This document shows, in pieces, positions 1 through 9,704 of a stretch of 64,000 nucleotides of DNA (positions are counted from its first letter, which is position 1; every line of letters begins with the position of its first letter). The stretch is from assembly GCA_016110215.1 (NCBI GenBank), contig JADWQD010000004.1:2542001-2606000 (forward strand). The letters are read 5' to 3'. Source of the stretch: Capronia americana (Eukaryota; Ascomycota; Eurotiomycetes; Chaetothyriales; Herpotrichiellaceae). The position numbers were made by a program, and so were the translations under genes. A model generated the notes under the pieces. That model made no database searches. It was given only the letters and a program-made list of their open reading frames with translations, and was not told the DNA's origin.

Positions 1-2385
1 AGCGAGGCTGGAGGCTTCGGTGGTGTCGATGACGGCCCTATCATCAAGCATGGCAAAGATGAAGACGGTCACCCGCTCCACTCACATTCGTCCGAGATGT
101 CTGCTGGTAGTGTTGTCAGGCCCCAGGAAGTTCTCTACCACCCTCCACCAGCTCCTTTCGACTATCATAGAACAGCAGAACGTCAAGCAGATGCCGAGAA
201 CAAAAAGAAGGTTCGGGGCCCGGAGGAGGAGAAGCCAGCGCCTGTAACAGATGAACATCTCCCTGATGCAAACCGTTGTCCGCTTATCCCCATCCACGCT
301 ACGCAGAACGAGGAGATCTCAGAGGTCGCCTGTCACAGAAACATTTCACGACGACATGTAAGAATAGAGTGGAGCGATAAGAAGGAATGCTTCCAGATGC
401 ACATCTTGGGCAGGAATGGTGCCTTTCTGCAGGGCGAGTGGTTAGCCTGCGGTCAAGTACGAAAACTCCGTGATGGTTCAAAGATACAGGTGTCCGGTGT
501 GGAAATGACTTTCAGGCTACCCCTTGAAGAGAAGGAAGAGTCTCCGAGTGAGGAATCAGGAAGGGAGGAGGTCGATCAGAGCCCACTTCCACCTCCACGG
601 AGCACCTCGCCAACCTCAGACGAGCAAGAGGGAAGCACCTCGCCAACCAGACCAGCGCCGGGCAAAGGCAAGACGAAGATCATCCTCAAAACCGCCGTGC
701 AGCCAACCCCTCCGCTTCCCCCACCACCAGCGCTAACAGAGCCCGTCCTCGGACCTGACGGGCTGCCTCTACCTGCGAAGAGACGTGGACCCGGCAGGCC
801 GCCCAAAGATGGAATCATGTCAACTCGAGAACGAAAAGAAAGGGAGAAAGCCGCCAGGCTTGCCGAGGCAAAGGCCGCCAATGGAGGGATGACGCCGCCG
901 CCGATGCGAGGCAGTAAGCCGCAGAAGCCTGTCATGAAGGAAGAGGAGTCCATGACCGAGCTGAAACCCGAAAAGAGGAAGTACAAGAAGCGAAAGCGCG
1001 AAGGTGAGGATGGCGATGTCATGCCGTCCATCGAAGGAGGTGAGGTCGAACTGATTGCCGAGCCGGAGAAACCACCGCCACCCAAGAAGGCCAGGTCTAA
1101 GTCCCCGAGTCCAGACTATCCTCCAGCAGAGAGCTTGACAGAGGAGCAGCTTGCCAGGCCGTCCGAACCATATGCTCGGCTCATCTACGATATCTTGCTG
1201 GACATCCACCCAAGGGCCCTTCCTTTGAAGCAGATCTACCGTGCCCTGAAGCTGAAATTCCCATTCTTTGTACACAGGGTAGACTCAGAGGGATGGCAAA
1301 GTAGTGTTCGGCACAACTTGAACCAGGAATGGAACAAATTGTTTGAAAAGGGAGAGAAAGAAGGCAAAGGCTTCGCATGGAAGGCTATCCCTGGTGCTTT
1401 ACAACCTCAAGCAGAGAGGAGACGTGCCACCCAGCAAACTTCGACCTCCAAACCGAAGCCGCTCCCAACGCCACGGCAGAATGTCCCTCAAGGACCTCCT
1501 CAGCAGCTCAACTGGCAGAATAGCACTCCTTATTCTCAGAACGGTATGCCTCCTCAAGGACATCATCCTCCTTTCTACGGTCAAGGCCCGAATGGGTCAA
1601 TACCACCGCCACCTAATGGGATGCCATGGCCCGCGCCTAGCAGCTTACCCTCAGCTCCTCCGTACGGTCAGCCCGGCCAACACCCTCAACCTTTCTATCC
1701 TCCCCAAGCAGGTCATCCGGCGCAACAACCGCCCACACACTCGAGCGTAGGTCATCCACCAAATCAAGGACCCTACCGGCCTCCCACCACCGGGTCGACA
1801 CCGGCACCGTCTCCGATCGTTACAACTAGCACCTCGGCATCTCGCAATATGCCCTGCACTCTAGATGGACTGATTACTATCAAGACTTTCGAGAACGCGA
1901 TGCTGAAGACTGTCCACCCGTCGGGCCTGGAGCGATGGCAAAGGATCTTTGCGTCTGCGCGGAACAGACTGCTCCATGGCCACCCAGAATCTTTGATGCC
2001 CGGTGGTGAGAGCCCAGAGGAAGCCAGCATCATGAAACACATGCGAGATTTCATTCAACGGTTTAGAAACCCTAGCTTTGTTGGGTTTTCAGTTGGCACT
2101 GGGTCTCCCGCACCGACTCCTGTCGTGACGACCGCTTCCAAGACCAGCACGCCCCTGCCTGTTCCCTCCACTTCTGCGATAACACCAACATCACAAAATG
2201 CCCCCCCTACACATGCCACTACTTCATCTCCGCCTCCTCGCGGGCCTTCGACGGCGCCGGCCGATGAGCCTCCGAAGACTCCAGTACAACAGGCAGACTC
2301 AGTGCCTTCTGTTGGAAGCGACAAGATGGAAGGAGTCGAGCAATCCACGGCGAATATCTCGACTGCCTCAAACCCGGTGGCATAG
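1..2385 (+). CDS. FHL1: FHA + forkhead transcription factor, FHL1-like (5' end outside window)
   Basis: The frame is already open at base 1, so the N-terminus lies upstream; the first ATG inside the window is at 97. Domains seen in order: an FHA (phosphothreonine-binding) domain at about 271-530 with the core NISRRHVRIEW; a Pro/Ser-rich acidic linker; an AT-hook-like GPGRPPK at about 787-807; Lys/Arg-rich nuclear localisation stretches; a forkhead domain at about 1162-1395 with the recognition-helix signature GWQSSVRHNL and a GKGFAWK wing; then a long Pro/Gln/Ser-rich low-complexity tail to the stop. FHA followed by forkhead is known from fungal Fhl1 and Fkh1/2. The GWQSSVRHNL helix and GKG(W/F)xW wing look more like Fhl1, which controls ribosomal-protein genes in yeast. 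Assignment to Fhl1 rather than Fkh is inference. Confidence 0.85.
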   Translation, partial: SEAGGFGGVDDGPIIKHGKDEDGHPLHSHSSEMSAGSVVRPQEVLYHPPPAPFDYHRTAERQADAENKKKVRGPEEEKPAPVTDEHLPDANRCPLIPIHATQNEEISEVACHRNISRRHVRIEWSDKKECFQMHILGRNGAFLQGEWLACGQVRKLRDGSKIQVSGVEMTFRLPLEEKEESPSEESGREEVDQSPLPPPRSTSPTSDEQEGSTSPTRPAPGKGKTKIILKTAVQPTPPLPPPPALTEPVLGPDGLPLPAKRRGPGRPPKDGIMSTRERKEREKAARLAEAKAANGGMTPPPMRGSKPQKPVMKEEESMTELKPEKRKYKKRKREGEDGDVMPSIEGGEVELIAEPEKPPPPKKARSKSPSPDYPPAESLTEEQLARPSEPYARLIYDILLDIHPRALPLKQIYRALKLKFPFFVHRVDSEGWQSSVRHNLNQEWNKLFEKGEKEGKGFAWKAIPGALQPQAERRRATQQTSTSKPKPLPTPRQNVPQGPPQQLNWQNSTPYSQNGMPPQGHHPPFYGQGPNGSIPPPPNGMPWPAPSSLPSAPPYGQPGQHPQPFYPPQAGHPAQQPPTHSSVGHPPNQGPYRPPTTGSTPAPSPIVTTSTSASRNMPCTLDGLITIKTFENAMLKTVHPSGLERWQRIFASARNRLLHGHPESLMPGGESPEEASIMKHMRDFIQRFRNPSFVGFSVGTGSPAPTPVVTTASKTSTPLPVPSTSAITPTSQNAPPTHATTSSPPPRGPSTAPADEPPKTPVQQADSVPSVGSDKMEGVEQSTANISTASNPVA

Positions 2386-3054
2386 GTGGCTTTCAGGGCT
2401 TGAGAGGACAGCATGCTACTCACTGTGGGTTCATCGCTCTGGTCCGACCGAGCTGCAAGCAGTCAGGCTCTCAACAACCACGCCCTTTCTTTGCTGTTCT
2501 CTCTTATTATTAATGATACCCTCAACGCTTGGTTGCCGCTTGATCCGCATTCGGGTATCTGCGTTCGGGCACGGGAGACTCATCTACTCAGGCATTACAA
2601 TCAGCATGGCGTATTGTGGCTAGCATGAACAGGAACACGCGCAATTCACGATAAAAGCGATTCATTGCTCAAGTGCAACGAAAAGAGATTCATGTTTATC
2701 TACCTTTGTCTCGTTGCCCATAGCGGTATGAAAGCATTCAACACGGTTGGTTGATGATGGAAAGATATGCATGGCATTAGCTATTTCTTCAACGCTGGCA
2801 CTTGATTAGGATTTCAGTCAAGAGACTCGAGCGAGTACTGATAGAACAACAATATTCATTTGCATGACAATGGACTCTTCTGAGCTGTAGACATGACTGG
2901 CGCCGTTGCAAACTAGACTCGGCAAAATCACGTCCGCGAAGAGTAACAAGTCGCGACTGTCGTACCACCAGCTTACTTCTTGCTCTTCTCTCCATCTCGC
3001 GCAACCATGTAGCTGCTCTGCTTCGATTGCCTTGAAGGCACATAAAACATCACT
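2386..3054. other. Intergenic, forkhead gene 3' side to flavoprotein promoter
   Basis: This 669-bp stretch lies between two tandem genes. The small ORFs here have no recognisable domain. It should hold the forkhead terminator and the promoter of the next gene, but I see no motif I can defend. Confidence 0.5.
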
Positions 3055-4782
3055 ATGCTGCGCCTCGCTCTACTGACTTCGGCCATAGTGCTCCTGCAGC
3101 TCCTCCAGGTCACCGCAGGCGACATTCAAAGTCCCCTTCGCGATGGTCCTCAGCCACTGCAACAACCTCACCGCGTAGCAATCATAGGCGCAGGCCCCGG
3201 CGGCTCCTCAGCTTCGTACCATCTCCGCAAGTTCTCCCATTCCTCGCTCGACGGCAAAAAAGTCCCCCTCGATATCACCGTATTCGAGTCCAACTCGTAC
3301 ATCGGCGGACGGGCCACGACCGTCAACGCCCTCGATGATCCGCGCTACCCAGTCGAACTCGGTGCAAGCATCTTCGTCGAGATCAACCATATCCTCTACA
3401 ATGCAACTCGTGATTTCGGGCTCTCTTCCACCGTCAAGCTCTACGAGTCCGCACCCGAGTCAAAGTACGAGCTGGGAATCTGGGACGGGGAGCACTTCGT
3501 TTACAAAGCCGCGAAAGATGACGACGACCAGAAGAGACCATCGTGGCAGGGATGGTGGGATATCGCGAAGCTAATCTGGCGGTACGGGCTCGCGCCTATC
3601 CGGACGAGACAAGCTACGAGGGCGGCCGTGGGCGAGTTCCTTAAGTTCTACGAAGAGCCCATTTTCCCGTTCTGGACCATCCAAGAGGCCGTGGACGCGA
3701 CAGGGCTGGAGCAATACACTGGCGTCTCTGGGAAGGAAGTCCTCCAGAAGGCGAAGGTAGGGGACTCGTTCTCCCGCGAGATCATCCAAGCGAGCACCCG
3801 CGTCAACTACGCAAGTAACCTCGGGGGCATCCACGGCCTCGAGACGCTAGTCTGCATGGCGATCGAGGGCGCCATGGCCGTGGAGGGTGGCAACTGGCAG
3901 ATCTTCGACAACATGGTGTACAGCTCGGCGGACGCCGTGTTTCTGAACACAAGCGTCACGACTGTCACGAGGAGCGATTTTATACGATACAACCTGACAA
4001 CCGACAATGAGGAGGTCAACGCGCGACTTGCATCGCATCCCAGAGGGAACGAATTCGACGCCTTCATCCTAGCAGCGCCGTTCCAGTTTGCAAACATCAA
4101 TTTCACAACGCCGCTGCGCAATCCGCCAGAAAAGATCCCCTACGTCGACCTGCACGTCACACTGTTCACCTCGCCGCATCGGCTGTCAGCTCCGTTCTTC
4201 GGCCTCGAGGACCCCGCGGATGTGCCTTCATCTGTGCTTACGACACTCTCCGCCGAGATGTCCGAGAAGCTGGGAGACAGACGGGGTGCCGATGCCGTTG
4301 GTCCGCCCGGCTTCTGGTCCATCAGCACTCTGGACGTGCTGAATCCAGCCACCGACGGGGTCTTCTGCGGGCCAACGGAGAATTGCACAATGAATAGCGC
4401 AGAGGACGAGGACGATACACAGTACCTGTATAAGATCTTCTCTCCTGCGCCTCTGACGGGTTCATTCCTCTCGTCTCTGCTCGGCTTTACGTACACGCCC
4501 CCGACCGCTGCCCTCAAGGATCCTGTGTCTTCCATCCCAAAGTCAGACATAACCTGGCTACACGAGAAGGTCTGGCACAGCTATCCCTACGAATTGCCCC
4601 GTACGAAATTCGAGCCCTTCAACTTGTGTTCGTTCTTCTTGTGTGCGGTGGTCGGCGGTCCCTCGGAGAATATGTGGTATCTCAATGGGATGGAGAGTTT
4701 TATTTCGACCATGGAAACGGCTGCGTTGAGTGGTATGAACGTGGCGCGGTCGGTGGTTGATTTGTTTAGCATGCAACAGTGA
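3055..4782 (+). CDS. Prenylcysteine oxidase/lyase-like secreted flavoprotein
   Basis: A single exon encodes 575 residues, somewhat longer than the roughly 505 of animal PCYOX1. Residues 1-22 form a signal peptide ending near VTAG. A Rossmann FAD-binding motif VAIIGAGPGGSSASYHL follows at about residues 42-58, and the FAD-ribose strand VFESNSYIGGRAT comes about 35 residues later. The C-terminus has the conserved second FAD element GMESFISTMETAALSGMNVA. Several N-glycosylation sequons (NATR, NTSV, NLTT, NFTT, NCTM) fit passage through the secretory pathway. Family members oxidatively cleave the thioether of farnesyl- or geranylgeranyl-cysteine released when prenylated proteins are degraded, giving cysteine, a prenyl aldehyde and H2O2. 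The substrate here is inferred from the family. The start is the first ATG and gives an ideal signal peptide. Confidence 0.88.
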   Translation: MLRLALLTSAIVLLQLLQVTAGDIQSPLRDGPQPLQQPHRVAIIGAGPGGSSASYHLRKFSHSSLDGKKVPLDITVFESNSYIGGRATTVNALDDPRYPVELGASIFVEINHILYNATRDFGLSSTVKLYESAPESKYELGIWDGEHFVYKAAKDDDDQKRPSWQGWWDIAKLIWRYGLAPIRTRQATRAAVGEFLKFYEEPIFPFWTIQEAVDATGLEQYTGVSGKEVLQKAKVGDSFSREIIQASTRVNYASNLGGIHGLETLVCMAIEGAMAVEGGNWQIFDNMVYSSADAVFLNTSVTTVTRSDFIRYNLTTDNEEVNARLASHPRGNEFDAFILAAPFQFANINFTTPLRNPPEKIPYVDLHVTLFTSPHRLSAPFFGLEDPADVPSSVLTTLSAEMSEKLGDRRGADAVGPPGFWSISTLDVLNPATDGVFCGPTENCTMNSAEDEDDTQYLYKIFSPAPLTGSFLSSLLGFTYTPPTAALKDPVSSIPKSDITWLHEKVWHSYPYELPRTKFEPFNLCSFFLCAVVGGPSENMWYLNGMESFISTMETAALSGMNVARSVVDLFSMQQ

Positions 4783-6568
4783 GAGGGAAGGTGAGATAGA
4801 AAGACGAGGCAAGAACAAGAACAAGAAATTATGATTCCCTGATGTGCTTCCCTCGAGTATGCTATGGGATGGGCTGGCATGGAATGAGATGAGATAACTC
4901 TCTCAGATCTGAAGGCAGGAGTTGACCATTGCTGAGCTGAGAATGCAACCCGGATGTGTCTGCTCTGCTACAGTCAAAATACTCCCTAGTCAGCCGAGAT
5001 CACCGTGGAAGTTGTCGGCTTCAAATTTTCGCAGTCAACATATGAATGAGCTACCGCAATCGATACCACAGTCGAGCGCCGCCTGGTCCTAGTGGAGATG
5101 ATATTTCGCCATCCTAGAGCGTACCGAGATGAGGCTACAAGCAACTAATCATATTGCATTCTGGGAGACTTCGGTTGAAGTCCCTTCAACGGAATTCGCT
5201 CCTCTACTCTAGTCTTTGTCTTCAGCTTCTTTTCCCCCGCGCCCGTACCGAAGGAAGTCCGTCAACGAGGAAAAGACGGCCCCAAAGTAGATGAAGAGGA
5301 GCCGGCAGACAATGTCGACAACGCAAGAGTATATCATCACGATGTGTCGATGTGGACCTTTTCATGACCATCCGTCCATGGCGCATGGGAAGGAGGAAGA
5401 CTGGCCTGATCGCAGCACACTTGCGAGAACGACGTGCGGCGAATCAAGGCTGGAGATGTTCGTTGGCATCGCCGCCTTTTCGTTGATGTTAGCCCTGCAC
5501 CAGGGGGGGCGGAAACTGTCGCCGAGTAGGAGATGCGTCAGTAGCCTTAGCTGGGCATGGTTAGATTTCCGCGTGCTGGGAGAAGAAATTCTACAGCTTT
5601 CTGATGGGGTGGCGTTCTCTGGCAAATGCGTCCTCCGCGATTTTGAGACCTGTGAGTTCCAAGCGCGCTTGTGCTGTGGACATCTCTTAGCCGCATGTGG
5701 ATGACTTGTTAGAGAGTGCATTCGCAACACAAATTGCAGGTTGGGTCATCACCTGGCTTGGTCTGACGTCGACATTTCGAGGGCTTGGCAAGCTTCCAGA
5801 GGCGACCGATAAGCCACTTCCTCTCACTTGCTGGATTCTGCTCCCTATTGACATCGGTCGCCTCATGCTATTTCAGTCTCGTGTGCAGAGACTGAGCGAC
5901 TTTGAGAAGATGGTGCGCTGTATGCTCTATCCGACTTTGTTCTGCGATCTGCCGATAATTAGCAGAGACCTTAGCGTGCCAACCATGAGAAGTCCGCCTT
6001 GTGGCGCGTTCCTCGGGCAATGTCTCGTATACACTTCATGCGCTCAGCCTGACGCCTAACATTTCGGCTCGCCCAGAAGCAATCTAGGTCTGGGAGAAGC
6101 GGCGTAACCATGGAAGCTGGAGGACTGGCTGTTCATGTCACCTCATTCACCTTTATGGTCTTGCCTTGCAGTATGAAGAAGCAGCGGGTGAAGCTGGCAA
6201 CTGCGGATGGCCGAGAAGCCAAGCCATTGCCAAGCTTTTCGGGGGGATGGCAAGCGCACGATTCCTCTGAATCTGCTCTAGCACATTGGAGGGGATACGA
6301 GAAAACGAAACACCCTCCATTCACATGGGAGACGACACGAGCAGATGAGGGACCCTTCATTCAGCGTGCGACTTCCGCTCGATCCGAATGAAGGGACACC
6401 CTATGGCGCCGGAAATTCGGCAGGAGCAAACGACGACTGCATCCAGCTCCATGCGCCCACCTGACATGCTGGTGGCCTTTCTCAAGCTGCGGCTGAACGA
6501 CGTACAAGTATGGCCCTGTTTCCCAGAAGCATGCGCGGTTCTAGCTGCTACACCGGGCTGAACCAGAC
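4783..6568. other. Gene-poor gap of 1.8 kb
   Basis: ORFs of 70-137 codons occur on both strands (for example 5291-5704 and 5697-6059), but their translations show no domain, signal peptide or plausible composition. The 3' part probably holds the promoter, and possibly a missing signal-peptide exon, of the next gene. Confidence 0.5.
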
Positions 6569-8282
6569 ATGGCACTCAATCTCTCAACCTGCATTGTCGG
6601 TGGCATTGAGCCGGTACAACTCGTACTCACAAACAATCGACTTTCAGTCAGCTCAGCAGCGTCGTCCTGGGGAATCGCCTTCAGCATTGGCGCCGACAGT
6701 CAGCTTTTTTCGGCCGTGCCTCTTCTCAACGATAACAACACTCGTGTCGCTCTTGCCGATACATGTGGGTCCAAAAGCAATGCGTCTTGCGTTGCATCCC
6801 TCAACGGAGTCTATGAACCCCCAGCCGGGGTCCAGGCCACTACCGATCCGACGAACTGGAACGGAACCTTTGAGACGTGGCTCCAGCAAGGTAATACAGA
6901 TGGGTACAATTACTTGTTCTTCAATGATGTGATGAGGATTGCTGGATACGATCTACTTGGACTCCCGCTCTATTCAGCCACTGAGGAAGCCACTGGTGGT
7001 GAGTGAGTCTTCTCGTGTGCGGGGCCCTTCTGATCTGGCAGATGCGTTTTATTCAACCCTACCTCTTGGTCCTGACTCCTCTTTCCTCGAAGCGGCCTTG
7101 GATGTTAGGATGATCGGGACTAACCAATGGTCCATCTGGACGGGGAACGCTGACGACAACATCGATGGCCGTTTGGTACTGGGAGGATATGACGAAGCAA
7201 GAGTAGACGGACCATTTACAGAATTCTACATGGACGAGCAAACTCAACGACCGTTCCTTAGTGTCACAGGCATGGCATGGGAAGAGACCGACCACGACCC
7301 TGTTGATTTGATGCCCAATAACACTAATTCCATATGGGTGCTGCCCGAACCCGGCGTTTATTACCTTCAGGTGCCATCAGAGAGCTACTTCAAATTCGTG
7401 CAGGCTGCCAATTCCAGCGGAGACGCTATATACAACTCCACGAGCGACCGTCATCAATTTTACACTATCCCGACTGGGGATATTATCATCACACTCAACA
7501 ATGGTGTGAAAACGACCATACCCTTCCGAGAATTGTTCATCTATCCTCTGTATTTCGACGCTAGTGGCGTATTGCAAGAGTCGAATAATGGCTATTATGT
7601 GACTCGGTTATATCCGAATTACGATCAAAACGCCAACTTCTTCGGATTGCCTTTCATGAACCAGAAGATGTTTGTAGCAGACTGGGATGCCGGCAAGTTC
7701 TACATGGCAGATGCAGTCAAAGGTGACCAGCCTGTTACAAATGTACGACCATTGTGTACGCCTCCGACGACGGCACCACCTCCGCCCATAACGACGTCTC
7801 CTACTCCCCCGCTGCCTCCGCACAAAGAAACGAATGTTGCTGCGATTGCAGGCGGTGTTGGTGGAGGTGTTGGAGGATTGTTGGTGATCGGAGTGATTGC
7901 ATTCTTCGTGCTAAGGAAGAAAAGGAAGGCCAAACAACAAACACAACAAAGCGGTCCGCAAATGTATGAGGCCCCTCACCCAGCCTCCTCGCCACCTCCG
8001 AAGTATGGAATCCCAGGTGTTCGTCACGTATCAGACCCGGAAGAGGCATATTATACAGCCTATTCGCCGCCCCCTCAGGATATGCCTCCTCAAGAGATGT
8101 CTTCACCTCCTCATTCGCCCACGCCCCAGAGGGCGAGCTATCAAGCCAGGAGCAACGGAGCAAGCTCAGACTATTATACCGGTCACCCTGTCGGACAAGA
8201 ACATCATGGAGATCCAGTGTACTCTACATTAAGTGGACCTTTGGAGATGCCCACGGAATATGATGAGCGACAACCACGGTAA
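6569..8282 (+). CDS. Membrane-anchored aspartic-protease-like protein, probably inactive
   Basis: Two exons, 6569-6998 and 7042-8282, joined over a 43-nt intron (GTGAGT donor, CAG acceptor), give 556 residues. The ectodomain follows the A1 (pepsin) fold: an N-terminal strand GIAFSIG, the stretch SIWTGNADDNIDGRLVLGGYD typical of fungal members, and the closing strand MFVADWDAGKFYMADA. A Pro/Thr stalk leads to a Gly-rich membrane helix at about 7836-7911, a basic RKKRKAK stop-transfer, and a 110-residue cytosolic tail rich in Pro, Tyr and Ser. No D(T/S)G triad appears where either catalytic Asp is expected (VPLLNDNN in lobe 1, VLPEPGV in lobe 2). No signal peptide precedes the first ATG, and the frame is open only to 6545, so an upstream exon is probably missing from this model. 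A sensor or adhesion role is inference. Confidence 0.72.
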
Positions 8283-9704
8283 ATAGGAGAGGACATGGAA
8301 TTTGCGGACCTTCTTTACAGAGATAAGAACCCTGCCCACAAGTCACTGAATTCCCAGATTTGATTGAATTGATTGCACCTGTATTGTTCCGCGCCAGCCT
8401 GACCACCACCAGGCAAACATGATTAATGTTACGAACTGGCCTTCATGCGGCCTCCAGAAGCCAAGCAGCGGAACGTCATGTCTCGTCAGGTAACCCAATG
8501 CAATGCATGCATGTTTACATACGTATCACATACATATCACATGTTCGATGCTGCCGATGCCGGTGCTGGTCGTTTTCTTTTCATGATGGAGAACTTCTGG
8601 AGATCGCAAAATTCGAGTTTGAGGGTACCAAAGTCCCAGATTCCCATACCGGGCAAATGGATGACGGCACAGAAGTCGACGTGGACTCCCTCTCCATGCA
8701 TAGTGCCTTCTATTCTCAACCGCGGGGAAGGACTGGCCGCGCTGTACTGTACATGCCAATTCGAGGAAGGAATGAGACAGTCTTGTATCATCGATTGTAT
8801 GGTATGGAGGCCGTGGTCTGCGCAATGGTCCAGTCGGTCCAGAACATCTGCCCCGCCGGCGAAGCATGGAGCATGGAGCGCGAAGCAGACGCACGAAGGA
8901 TGGAAAAGAAGAATGGTAATGGACATGGATGATGATGATTGTGTCCAGTCGTGTTGTGTTGTGCTTTTGTTACTTTGCGTCTGCGATGCAACCCAACCCA
9001 ACCCAACCCAACCCAACCCAATGCAATGCAACGCGTTCCTCGAGGCCGAAACTGAACCTGAGCAGAGCCGAGCAGAAGGATGATGCTCTGTGCTGACAGA
9101 GTCTAGAGAGATTCAAAGACGGAGGCACCCGTCATTTCACCGTACTCGAACCATCTCCATCGCCGAAAGTGACCGATAGGATATCTCAGAGGATGTTGTC
9201 TAAGGTATATAATGAATGAGCTTTGTGCTCCCGACACCTCCACGTTCCAAGTTCCAAGTTCCAACTTTCGACAGAGAGCAGACCAGACCAAACCAGAACA
9301 GCGCGGAACAGAACAGAACAAAGCAGTCGAATCTGTTCTTCAAGAGTATCCTCTATCTCACTCCGATCTACACCTCGCAACATTATGGTGACTAACAGGA
9401 TATATGCGTGACTAGACTGTCGTTAGTACCGTGCTAGGTTCTCTACCTACTCAGTTCAACCCTGACAAGTAGAGTAGTGGGCCCGGCATTGGATACGGCA
9501 ATCGATATACAGTAAGTATGCTGCTTTGAACCAGAATTATCTGTTTCCGTCTTCCCAAACTGCGACGCTACCGTGAGCCGCCCCGCGTCGGGCCAGTCGT
9601 GACCAGGCTCAGTAAAGCCGTACACCGGTCAGGTAGAAGGGTATCGGATGGAATTCGTCCTCTGTCAGTTTCATCCGACTTCACCGCGAGGTCAAGTTTC
9701 GGTG
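8283..9704. other. Intergenic region between convergent genes, with simple repeats
   Basis: The region holds the 3' sides of the two receptor-like genes. Overlapping ORFs of 120-212 codons at 8426-9083 have skewed composition and no domain. A short pentanucleotide array lies at 8991-9020, and further AG/AC-rich repeats near 9240-9320 (direct copies of GTTCCAA). Confidence 0.5.
8991..9020. repeat. (ACCCA)6 pentanucleotide microsatellite
   Basis: Six uninterrupted copies of ACCCA run directly into two copies of ATGCA. The unit is not the TTAGGG fungal telomere repeat. Confidence 0.95.

Noticed and set aside
5291..6059. Two adjacent plus-strand ORFs of 137 and 120 codons
   Set aside because: No domain, no consistent splice join, and similar-sized ORFs exist on the opposite strand.
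8991..9020. Possible internal telomere repeat
   Set aside because: The unit is ACCCA/TGGGT, not the TTAGGG of filamentous ascomycetes; it is a plain microsatellite.
8426..9083. Overlapping ORFs of 168 and 212 codons on the plus strand and 164 codons on the minus strand
   Set aside because: Composition is odd (Met/Trp/Cys-rich), they overlap each other in several frames, include the ACCCA array, and show no domain.
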